Shown: positions 9,031 to 17,608 of the stretch, piece after piece
Layout of the letters: the number at the start of each line of letters is the position of its first letter
How positions within the stretch are numbered: position 1 is the stretch's first letter
Origin: Hepatocystis sp. ex Piliocolobus tephrosceles
Lineage: Eukaryota > Apicomplexa > Aconoidasida > Haemosporida > Plasmodiidae
Assembly (NCBI GenBank): GCA_902459845.2
Contig: CABPSV020000128.1
Coordinates: forward strand, 9,136 to 27,450
Length of the DNA stretch: 18,315 nucleotides
Direction of reading: 5' to 3'
Notes under the pieces: model-generated
Seen by the model: the letters and a program-made list of their open reading frames with translations, nothing else
Databases searched by the model: none
What the model was told of the DNA's origin: nothing
Made by a program: the position numbers and the translations under genes

Positions 9031-9099
9031 TTATTCATTATGTACATATAAAGTTATGCATTATGTATATATATAATTATACAATATGTACATAAATAT
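9031..9099 (+). repeat. Degenerate 23-bp tandem repeat, three copies
   Basis: The units at 9031-9053, 9054-9076 and 9077-9099 each start TTAT and contain an ATTATGTA-like core. Two of the three carry a GTAC palindrome, and the middle one has a TGCAT motif. The spacing is exact although the sequences have diverged. The repeat lies about 750-820 bases upstream of the eL21 start. Confidence 0.65.
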
Positions 9100-9451
9100 A
9101 TACATATATATATACGTGTTATGTTACAGCAAAAATATACAACGCCGTGCTTTTTAAAAAAAAAAATAATAGTTTTATCAACAAGTTATATATATATGTA
9201 TATAATATATTTTTTCAATTATCTACAGAGTGAATAAAATTAAATAAAAATGCCGATATGAATGTTCTTATATTCTAACCCTTAAGCAGTTCTAACACTT
9301 ATTTATGAGAATTAAAATTTAATAAAAGAGAGAAATGCTCCTACATTTTATACATACATATAAAAACAATTCATTTTCAATATTGTAAAATGCTTGTCAT
9401 ATTAAAACAAATTGGCATATTCATTATTTCAGTGCACAAGTGCCTTATTTT

Positions 9452-9490
<39 letters not shown>

Positions 9491-9939
9491 TAACCTCTAA
9501 CATTAAATACTGTTTAAAGTAAAAAAACAGAGCTATCTTATAAACATTCTTATAAACATAAGAAAGGTGAAAAAAAAACTAAAGAATTAATTTTGTTGCC
9601 TCTTCTGTTCTACACTTTTAACACTCCTTTACATTTTTTCACCTTAAAGGATTCAATTAATTAAAATGTGAGAACTTAATTGTTTGTTTTTTCTTTTATA
9701 TCTTACACGCATATACATATATATACATATATATATATATGTACATGTTTGCATTTTGTGATGTAATGAACATATGAAAAGACTTTATAAACCACTTCTT
9801 TATTACATACATTAAGACATTTCAACTAAACGTACAATGAAAAAAATTACATAAATACATACATGGGAAAATATATCCAGGTAGCATAACGGAGATAGTC
9901 TAGTTCCTGTACCAGCCTTTTATATTAAAAAAAAAAAAA

Positions 9940-9985
9940 AATAAAATAAAAATAAAATAAATAAATAAATAAATAAATAAATAAA
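9940..9985 (+). repeat. AAAT/AAAAT microsatellite
   Basis: About eight AAAT units follow AAAAT units and an A run beginning at 9928. The tract lies in the 3' flank of the NAC-beta gene. Confidence 0.8.
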
Positions 9986-10270
9986 ATTCAATGAGTTGCT
10001 ATTTTAGAATGCTTTGATTTGTTTATTGAAATAAAGTAAACATTAAAAAAAAATTTTAATCTACGTTATTACTAGTTATTAAATTTAAAAGCAATGTGCC
10101 CACATATATAACATAATACATATATATATATATATATATACATGCGTGTATATTCGTGTATATACGCCCATGCATACATACTATAAATATAAATACAAGT
10201 ATGTACGACTCAATAAGTCGCATAAAAATTCACATTTATTTTACATAGTGTTATTTTTAAGAATAAAAAG

Positions 10271-10326
<56 letters not shown>
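10271..10326 (+). repeat. A40 homopolymer followed by (TA)8
   Basis: A homopolymer of 40 A runs from 10271 to 10310 and continues directly as alternating TA to 10326. It lies about 175 bases beyond the NAC-beta stop codon. Exact length may be affected by assembly error in homopolymers. Confidence 0.8.
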
Positions 10327-10499
10327 TGTCGACATTAAAAAACAAGTAATATCGACATTAGTAGTAACAATAACAAAAACTAACACATTATACACATTAT
10401 GTTCAAAACAATGAAATAAAATTTTTTAGTTGGTACATTAACATATGTTACAATACATCAATATATATACATTTACATATTTTGTTTTATTTTTAAGCT

Positions 10500-11126
10500 C
10501 TAATTTTTTTTATTCTCTTCAACAGCATCTTCTTTTTTAATTGTTTCTTCTTCTTCCTCATCAATTTCTTCTACCTTACTTTTTTGAACATTTTCTTGCA
10601 TGTCACTCTGTTCTTCTAATGAAAAATCTTCGAAATTATTAACAAGGTCAGGTATTTCATCAATTTGATTTTGATTTTGATTTTCTTTTTGTCCACTAAG
10701 ATCATCAGCATTTTCGGAATTTTGTAAGCGAGTTACTTTTTCAAGCTGTTCAAGGGCTTGAAGGTTTAACTTACCACTTCCCTTCATTTCATTAAACAAC
10801 TTATTTAAATCTAATTTTTTATCAGTAAACTTACCAGTAATAATATAACAATTAGATTGTAAAGCAACAGCTAATTTAGGCTTTGTAAATTCAAGAAATG
10901 TATTATCGTCTTTATATAATATAATTTCATCAACATCATTAAAATGAGTTGCACTCAATTTTTTTAAAGTTAAAGTAATTTTTTTCTCATTGGATATAGA
11001 ATTTTTATGTACTTTTTTTATTGTTCTTCTAGCACTTCCTTTTCCTCCTATTTGCCTTAAGTTACCTCCCATTTTTTCTTTCAGTTTAGCTCGAGCGGCT
11101 AAAATCTCTGGTGATATTTTATCCAT
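10500..11126 (-). CDS. Nascent polypeptide-associated complex beta subunit (NAC-beta / BTF3)
   Basis: This is a complete single-exon protein of 208 residues, longer than the usual 155-165 because of an acidic tail. NAC-beta pairs with NAC-alpha and sits at the ribosomal tunnel exit, shielding nascent chains and preventing mistargeting to the ER. The start reads MDKISPEILAARAKLKEKMG, and then comes the family signature IGGKGSARR (26-34). The NAC beta-barrel domain covers about 37-102, including NEKKITLTLKKL and PKLAVALQSNCYIITG. It continues with the helix LQALEQLEKV, and the conserved IPDLVNNFEDFS lies at 158-169. The ribosome-contact motif, usually RRKxxKK, reads RRTIKK, one basic residue fewer. 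Residues 145-208 are Gln/Asn- then Glu-rich. The start is ATG at 11124-11126 and the stop TAG at 10500-10502. The historical name basic transcription factor 3 reflects the same protein. Confidence 0.95.
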   Translation of the reverse strand: MDKISPEILAARAKLKEKMGGNLRQIGGKGSARRTIKKVHKNSISNEKKITLTLKKLSATHFNDVDEIILYKDDNTFLEFTKPKLAVALQSNCYIITGKFTDKKLDLNKLFNEMKGSGKLNLQALEQLEKVTRLQNSENADDLSGQKENQNQNQIDEIPDLVNNFEDFSLEEQSDMQENVQKSKVEEIDEEEEETIKKEDAVEENKKN

Positions 11127-11629
11127 TTTGTTTTAAAATAAATAAGTAATAAAATAAATAATGGCTAAGTAAATGACTGACGTAAATAGTATACAAGTAT
11201 ATACATACATAAATACATAAATATTAAAAAAAAATAAATAAATATGTACAACATAAAAATAAAAAATAAAGAAAAAACAATAAAAACGTTGTTTCTTTAT
11301 TCTTTTTTTTTTTTTTTTTTTTTTTGGAAATGGAGGGAAGAAGGTAAAGTAACTAAAATTCAAATTATCTTTTAAAACATGTTACTATTTAATAATTAAT
11401 AACATAATCTTTATGTATTCAACTTTTTCTTTTTTTTTTTATCTGAAATATTTCTCTGTATGTAAAAAAAATGATTCATTAAGAAAAAAAAATGTATAAA
11501 AAAATTATTTACATATTTTAAATATGACGTTTTTTTTTTTTTTTTTTTTTTTTTTTTTCTTTTATATGCTATTGTAAAATATAGTGCTTGTTTATTATGT
11601 ACGGATTAATGTAATCATACATACATACT

Positions 11630-11631
<2 letters not shown>

Positions 11632-11669
<38 letters not shown>
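11632..11669 (+). repeat. (TA)19 dinucleotide repeat
   Basis: Uninterrupted TA alternation lies about 500 bases upstream of the NAC-beta start codon. It is followed by two copies of a 12-base unit containing TATGTAC. Confidence 0.9.
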
Positions 11670-11674
<5 letters not shown>

Positions 11675-12200
11675 TATGTACATATTATGTACATATATAT
11701 GTAGGTTATAAAATAAATTGTGTCCCAGTACGTTTACTTAATTAACTACCTTGTAAATGACCGGCGTAAAAAAAATAATACGTTAAAATATAGATTGTAA
11801 TACTATTTCATGAATTTATATATGGAAATTTTTAATTTTTTTTTATTTTTTTTTTTTTATTTTATTACTACTATAAATAAGAGAAAAAAACATAAACGTT
11901 GTTGTATGAGTGAAAAAAAAAAAAAAAAACAAGCTAGTATATATATATATATATTAACTAGTAATTGGAAAATGCACTTCTTTTAAATATTATTCAAAAA
12001 AAAAAATTAAAAATTAAAAATAAAAAACTGTTTTTGCTGTATTTTTAAAGTGAGCAAATTTTTCGTAACGCGCGGACAGATTTTCTCCATGTGTCATTCA
12101 ATTTTTATACGAAAATAAATGAACGAGCAGTTTCTTTAAAACGCTTATATATACACATATATGTATCTTCTAAATCATCTCCTTTATTTTAGTTAATTTA

Positions 12201-12254
12201 CATTAGCTCATATTAGCTTATATTAGCTTATATTAGCTTATATTAGCTTATATT

Positions 12255-12304
<50 letters not shown>
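12201..12304 (+). repeat. 10-bp tandem repeat (TATTAGCTTA) abutting T48
   Basis: Five and a half units of period exactly 10 run from 12201 to 12256; the first differs slightly. They end directly in 48 consecutive T (12257-12304), the longest homopolymer in the window. The tract lies about 1.1 kb upstream of NAC-beta. Confidence 0.9.
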
Positions 12305-12308
<4 letters not shown>

Positions 12309-12660
12309 TACTATCTTTGTAAATATTGCTATTATTTTATAGAACATTATTTAAGAAACAAATTATTACAATGACAATGAATAAACATTTTTAGTTACGT
12401 AACAATTACCTAAACAAAATATATACCAACTGTTAAATTTCAGCTATAAAAAAAAAATAAAAAAAATAAACACACGACATTGTGCATGCTTATATACATA
12501 CATTGAACTGTTGTGATAAAACATAAATAAATAAAATAAAATAGAATAGAATAAAATAAAAAACAATATCAATACGGGTCAATACTATCTATCTCTCTAC
12601 TTTATTATATCTTTTCAATTACATTTAGATAAATAGGTAGCTAAGTGATATGTTCGCTAT

Positions 12661-12716
12661 TTTTTTGTGTTTTTTTGCGTTTTTTTGCGTTTTTTTGTGT
12701 TTTTTTGTTTTTTTGA
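12661..12716 (+). repeat. 10-bp tandem repeat (six T then GYGT)
   Basis: Four units of period 10 alternate between TTTTTTGTGT and TTTTTTGCGT, followed by a shortened unit. The T tracts recur at about one DNA helical turn. Confidence 0.85.
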
Positions 12717-12948
12717 TGTTATTACTATATTGATAGCCTCCAAAATTGATAAATCTGTTTATTCTCCTTTAATTAATCAATTATTTTGTCAATAAAACTT
12801 TTTTTTTTTTCTTATTATTTATTTTTTTTTACGGCTACAATAAAAACAAATTAATTTTTTTATTTCTATTATATCTTATTTTTAATTTAAATTGCAAATT
12901 TATAAACAGTTCATGCGAATATATTTAAATATTTTAAAATATGCTACG

Positions 12949-12983
<35 letters not shown>

Positions 12984-13061
12984 CTAGCTAATTAGTACTT
13001 TTTAAAGAAAAAAAAAAATGCAAATTTTTATAAAATTACAACAATGTATGCATAAGTATGT

Positions 13062-13065
<4 letters not shown>

Positions 13066-13114
<49 letters not shown>
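13066..13114 (+). repeat. (TA)24 dinucleotide repeat
   Basis: This is the longest TA tract of the window. It lies about 215 bases downstream of the PRMT1 stop codon on that gene's strand. Confidence 0.9.
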
Positions 13115-13117
<3 letters not shown>

Positions 13118-13285
13118 ATAATTATGTATATGTTAAAAGAATGCTTATTTTTTGTGTACGTTTTTTAAAAAATATTTATCTTTTGTGTATGTGTGCTAAA
13201 AGCATGTTTATTTGTTTAATTGTGTACAAGTCATACATTATACGTGCATAATAACAACTTTAACCTCATCATGTATATGTATTAT

Positions 13286-13306
13286 CACACACACACACAC
13301 ACACAC
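13286..13306 (-). repeat. (CA)n/(TG)n tract in the probable PRMT1 3' UTR
   Basis: Twenty-one bases of perfect CA alternation on the plus strand read as (UG)10 in a PRMT1 transcript. The tract starts about 22 bases after the stop codon. It is the only CA/TG repeat seen in the window. Confidence 0.85.
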
Positions 13307-13327
13307 GACACTATATATAAAGTTAAT

Positions 13328-14533
13328 TTATCCTATATTAAATAACTGTGTGGCCTTTGCTTTCGTATGTACTCCATTAAAAACATAATGTAATTTCATA
13401 TCAATATGTCTACTGTTATTTTTATTTTTTTTTAATGCAAACAAACCATTTAATATTTCATTTTTTTCAGCAGTAATAATATCTGTTGTATATAAAACAG
13501 TTTGTTTCCAATGTGTATGAGCACCATATGGTCCTGTTGTAAAACTAATTGGAGTATGACAAGCTGAAAAACTAACATCAAACCATATGACCAATGCATG
13601 TAAATAATCTCTTTTTGTCATTTTTAATTTAAATGGTGAAACAAAAGATAGATTATCTTTTGTACAAGTATTTAAATCCAATTCTAAAATACAGCTAGTA
13701 TCAGTAACGATAAAATTTTTATCTACATAATCTATGACAACTTCTTCTTTAAGTATTGGTAATATAGGAGTAAAATTTAAACCATAACAATTTTTCCAAC
13801 AATCAAATTTTTCTTCTCTATATAAACTATCTTCTATTCCTGCAATATACATATATGCTTTATCAGGAAATATAAGTCCTCCTTTTTTTAACCATTTATC
13901 TCTACAATATAAAACAGTATCTAACATGTTTTCAAATAATAAACAATAACCCATCCATTCGGATATTATTATATCTACTTTATCTACTGGTAATTCTATT
14001 TCTTCTGCTAAACCTTTTATAAATGTTATTTTATCTGTGAAATTATTTGCGTCTCTTATTTTTATAGCTGTATATATTATATCACTTTTATCAATACTAT
14101 ATACATGTTTGGCTCCATATTTCGCTGCAAAAAAAGAAAGTATACCAGTACCACAACCAACATCTAATACGATTTTATCTTTTATTAGGTGTTCATTTTT
14201 ACGTATTGCATTATAATAAGTCCTTGTTCTTACCTCGTCTTTAATCATATCTTCATGTATATGGATATAATTATAAGAATTAAAATATTCACTGTTTTCA
14301 GCTCCTAAATCTTTATTTTTATCACAATCTATATAATTTTTTTTTTCAATATTTTCAACTTTTTCTTTATAACGAGGATTCCATGTATTCATAAATTTTT
14401 CCAACGCCTCATTACTAAAATATTGTTGATCCTTATTTTCAGATTTATCACCATTTTCTGTACTCACATTATTGTATATTTCTTCTCTCATTATGTAATT
14501 ATCTTTTATCACTCTTTCGTAGTTAAACGCCAT
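13328..14533 (-). CDS. PRMT1: Protein arginine N-methyltransferase 1 (PRMT1)
   Basis: This is a complete single-exon protein of 401 residues. PRMT1 is a type I enzyme that transfers methyl groups from S-adenosylmethionine to arginine, giving mono- and asymmetric dimethylarginine on histone H4 and RNA-binding proteins. The N-terminal 80 residues are a charged extension longer than in mammals. The catalytic core starts YFNSY (83-87) and HEDMIKDEVRTRTYY (93-107). Motif I is VLDVGCGTG (122-130). The post-I strand is VYSIDKSD (144-151), where the ribose-binding acidic residue is Asp148 rather than the usual Glu. The double-E loop SEWMGYCLLFENML (191-204) holds both catalytic glutamates, Glu192 and Glu201. 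The THW loop is at 340-342. The C-terminal beta-barrel and dimerisation arm follow. The start is ATG at 14531-14533 and the stop TAG at the left end. The order eL21, NAC-beta, PRMT1 matches what I recall of P. falciparum chromosome 14. Confidence 0.96.
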   Translation of the reverse strand: MAFNYERVIKDNYIMREEIYNNVSTENGDKSENKDQQYFSNEALEKFMNTWNPRYKEKVENIEKKNYIDCDKNKDLGAENSEYFNSYNYIHIHEDMIKDEVRTRTYYNAIRKNEHLIKDKIVLDVGCGTGILSFFAAKYGAKHVYSIDKSDIIYTAIKIRDANNFTDKITFIKGLAEEIELPVDKVDIIISEWMGYCLLFENMLDTVLYCRDKWLKKGGLIFPDKAYMYIAGIEDSLYREEKFDCWKNCYGLNFTPILPILKEEVVIDYVDKNFIVTDTSCILELDLNTCTKDNLSFVSPFKLKMTKRDYLHALVIWFDVSFSACHTPISFTTGPYGAHTHWKQTVLYTTDIITAEKNEILNGLFALKKNKNNSRHIDMKLHYVFNGVHTKAKATQLFNIG

Positions 14534-14725
14534 TCAGTTTATTGTTTTGCTATTGTTGTTTTTTACAGCGTAATTGAACATGCGTTAATAATATAAATAC
14601 ATATATATATGTATATATATATATGTATATATTTGAGTATGTTTACTTAAGCGTATATCCACTATTATGTAGATTGAATGAGCTTAAAAAAAAAAAAAAA
14701 AAAAAAAGTGAGACTTCTCGAAATG

Positions 14726-14727
<2 letters not shown>

Positions 14728-14770
<43 letters not shown>
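14728..14770 (+). repeat. (TA)21 dinucleotide repeat
   Basis: Uninterrupted TA alternation lies about 200 bases upstream of the PRMT1 start codon, in its likely promoter or 5' UTR. Confidence 0.9.
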
Positions 14771-14773
<3 letters not shown>

Positions 14774-15076
14774 TTTTAATAGTTTATAACAAAATTTTTG
14801 ATTCTATGGCTATAACATATTCAAGTGTTGCTTTTTTTTTTATTTTTTTTTTTTATTTTTTTTTTTTTTTATTTTGTTTTATGTAGATAAAAGTGTTTTA
14901 TTATGTATAAATGCTTTTTCCTTTTCTTTTTTAAAATATATAAAAAGTGACTTGATTTGGTAATTGCAGAAATTAATGTTAAAAAAAAAAAAAAGAATTA
15001 TATACATATACGTACATACATATGTATATATGCATACGAATGTCGTAAATATTCTTTTATTGATCAAATGACATAT

Positions 15077-15112
15077 TACTATTACTACTATTATTATTAT
15101 TACTACTACTAT
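15077..15112 (+). repeat. TTA/CTA trinucleotide repeat
   Basis: Twelve triplets of TAY type alternate between blocks of CTA and TTA. The tract is intergenic; the Tyr run it would encode on the plus strand is not supported as protein. Confidence 0.8.
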
Positions 15113-15326
15113 TTGTTATATATTAAAACTGAGAATATTAAATCCATGGAAATAATTCTTACATAGAATTATATGAATAATAATGACTTTTTTTATTTTA
15201 TTTTTATTATTATATTATACGCATAATTACGCTATAAAAGTTTAATGCTTTTGTTCAACTCAACTTTTAACAAGTAATATTTCATCATTTAATAATTTTA
15301 GTAACTTTTTTCCTTCCTTTGGAGGG

Positions 15327-15361
<35 letters not shown>

Positions 15362-15570
15362 TGGGGAGGGGGAGAAGGCAGGTATAAACTAGTTTATTAA
15401 TAGGTAATATATACGAATTTATATGGTTAAAATCTGTCTTAAAATATAAAAATAAACATAGAAAAGTGGTAACAAAAAACAAGAAAAATATATAATATGT
15501 TAAAATAATATGTTAAAATAGGGAAAAGGTGAAGTGATTTTGTACAAGTTTTATTTTTTACAATGAAATT

Positions 15571-15601
<31 letters not shown>

Positions 15602-15807
15602 CATATTTTTTTTAATATAAAAATAGTTGTAATTAACATAATTATAGGGAGAATTATTACAGTTATGAGAAATATGGAAGGAAGTTGGTATAAAAAAAAA
15701 TGTATATATAATAAAATACCCATACGTAACACTTATACATAAACCAACAATTTTATTCTTATGACATAATTACTTTTATCAAACTTTTTTTCTTTTCGCT
15801 CCTGCTT

Positions 15808-15843
<36 letters not shown>

Positions 15844-16079
15844 AGTAAAACACTCTAATAATAATAAAAAAAAAAAAAAAAATCACATTTTACTCTTTTC
15901 CTGTGATGTATGTTTTTTTGTCTGATCTTTCCATTTTTTATGCTTATTACGTTTTTATTTGTATTTATATTTATACTAAAAAAAAAAAAAAATAAAAAGG
16001 TTAGTTTTTGTTTAAATTAGTGTTATTATATAATATATAATGTATATGGCTAGCTAAAACATAATGGTATAGTTTTTAT

Positions 16080-17560
16080 CTATTTTTGTATAATCGATGC
16101 ATATTCCCTTTCAGTTTGTTCCACAATGTCTTGTGATATTTTAATATCATCTAAGTTTAAATAGTCATCACTTCTTTTGATACAATTAAGTTGTTTTCTT
16201 ATATACTCCAAATTTTTTTCTCTTTTAGATTCTCGTTCAAATAATTCATCTAAAGCATTTTTTTCTTCACTGGAATTTTTACAAAAGCTATCACCTAATT
16301 TTAGTATATGTATGTCTCCTTGTTCATTTCCTAAGGATATAAATTTATTATTAATATGTGTGTCTATTTCGGTAATAGATCCATTACATACTTTATGTTT
16401 AATAACAGGTTCGTAAAAATTATACAATAAATTCCATATGTCTAAATAACCATCTTTTCTTGTTAATATAAAAAAAGAAGAATTACTAATCCAAAAACCT
16501 TTATTCAATATACATTCATTATAATAATTAGAAATAATAGGATATTTTATATCTTCTGACCATATATTAAATCCCCACTTATCAGTTGATAAAAAGTATT
16601 TTAAATTAATTGGTATTCTTTTTATACTTGAAATACTAGATAAATGTTTTTCATTAGCTATTCCATATTTTTGTAATAATTCTAAATTTTTTGCTTGCCT
16701 TTTTGATACAGATAAAATATAACCTTCATCTGTTCCGACTAATATTTTAGAAGGCCCAGCTTCTAAATTCCATTCTAAACAGTTAGCACTGTATGTCATA
16801 GCATTAGAAGTTGCAGAAATAGGAGAAGTAGGAGAAATAGCGGAAGTTGCAGAAATAGCGGAAGTTGCAGAAATAGCGGAAGTTGCAGAGACAACACCCA
16901 TGTTTGTAGAATCTCCAAGAGATGAAAATTGACCAGTTGAATTATTAATGTTAGTGTTAGTATGTAAAATGTTAGATTTATCCAAAGAATCTTTGTCCTT
17001 ATTCAAATAAAAAGATTCAATCGATTCTGAAAAGTTTCGAATATCCCAAACAAGACATAATCCATCATTAGATACAGAGAGACATTGTGTATTTGTTTTA
17101 GTTTGTAACCAAATAATATCATAAACAGTAGTTTTATGGCTTACATTTAATAAAGAATATTCACAAATATTATTTTTTTTTCTTAAATCCCATAAATTTA
17201 TTGTACCATCATAAGAACCAGCTAGTAACAAATCTGAATTTTTATGATTAAAACGTAAACATTTTATAAAAGATTTGGAATATAAAATTTGATAAGGGTC
17301 TTTAACTTTATTTAAATTATATAATAAACAATTTTTTGAAGAATTATTAAAAATCTTTTGATGGTCATTAATACAAAAAGATATAGCTAACCTATATGTA
17401 TTATCTAATGACCATTTAATTGAAGTTATAAATTTTTTATGTTTTTCTAATTTTCCTTTTATTGCTAATAAAGATTTTATTTTATAATTTTCTTCATATT
17501 TATGTTCACCTATAATATTTATATTCGTATTTGTATTATTTACAATTTCATTATTATCAA

Positions 17561-17608
<48 letters not shown>

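Larger units (their letters stand above)
8277..10499. other. Intergenic region upstream of eL21 (2.2 kb)
   Basis: This is the 5' flank of eL21 and the 3' flank of NAC-beta. It contains (TA)n tracts at 8524-8555, 8779-8805 and 10122-10140, and a T run at 8871-8894. A six-G run lies near 8934-8940. GTAC sites cluster at 8912-9090, overlapping a 23-bp repeat. There is a 31-base A run at 9458-9488, AAAT repeats at 9940-9985, and a 40-base A run at 10271-10310. A GTGCAC palindrome lies at 9432-9437. ORFs here are Tyr/Ile shadows of (TA)n and are not called. Confidence 0.55.
11127..13327. other. Intergenic region between NAC-beta and PRMT1 (2.2 kb)
   Basis: This is the 5' flank of NAC-beta and the 3' flank of PRMT1. 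It contains T runs near 11307 and 11531, (TA)n at 11632-11669 followed by two ATTATGTAC units, and a GC-richer patch at about 12060-12140. A decamer repeat and a T48 run lie at 12201-12304, and TGCATGC at 12483-12489. A second 10-bp repeat lies at 12661-12716. An A run ends in AGCTAGCTAGCTA at 12978-12990. Beyond it are (TA)n at 13066-13114 and (CA)n at 13286-13306. No credible ORF was found. Confidence 0.55.
14534..16079. other. Intergenic region between PRMT1 and the dynein chain gene (1.5 kb)
   Basis: This is the 5' flank of PRMT1 and the 3' flank of the dynein gene. It contains (TA)n at 14728-14770, T-rich sequence at 14830-14880, and a TTA/CTA trinucleotide run at 15077-15112. A GC-rich pair of elements around T32 lies at 15312-15382. 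A and T runs lie near 15575, 15814 and 15866. TGGCTAGCTA occurs at 16047-16056, just beyond the dynein stop codon. Short ORFs are homopolymer shadows. Confidence 0.55.

Noticed and set aside
14623..14886. Plus-strand ORF with a Tyr/Ile run and a hydrophobic tail.
   Set aside because: It is a product of the (TA)n tract and T runs, with nothing protein-like outside them.
15270..15292. Minus-strand ATGATGA resembling a C/D snoRNA C box (another at about 13266-13272).
   Set aside because: No CTGA D box or terminal stem lies at a suitable distance on that strand.
15903..15926. Plus-strand GTGATGT and CTGA resembling snoRNA boxes.
   Set aside because: The boxes are only about 14 bases apart, too close for a C/D snoRNA.
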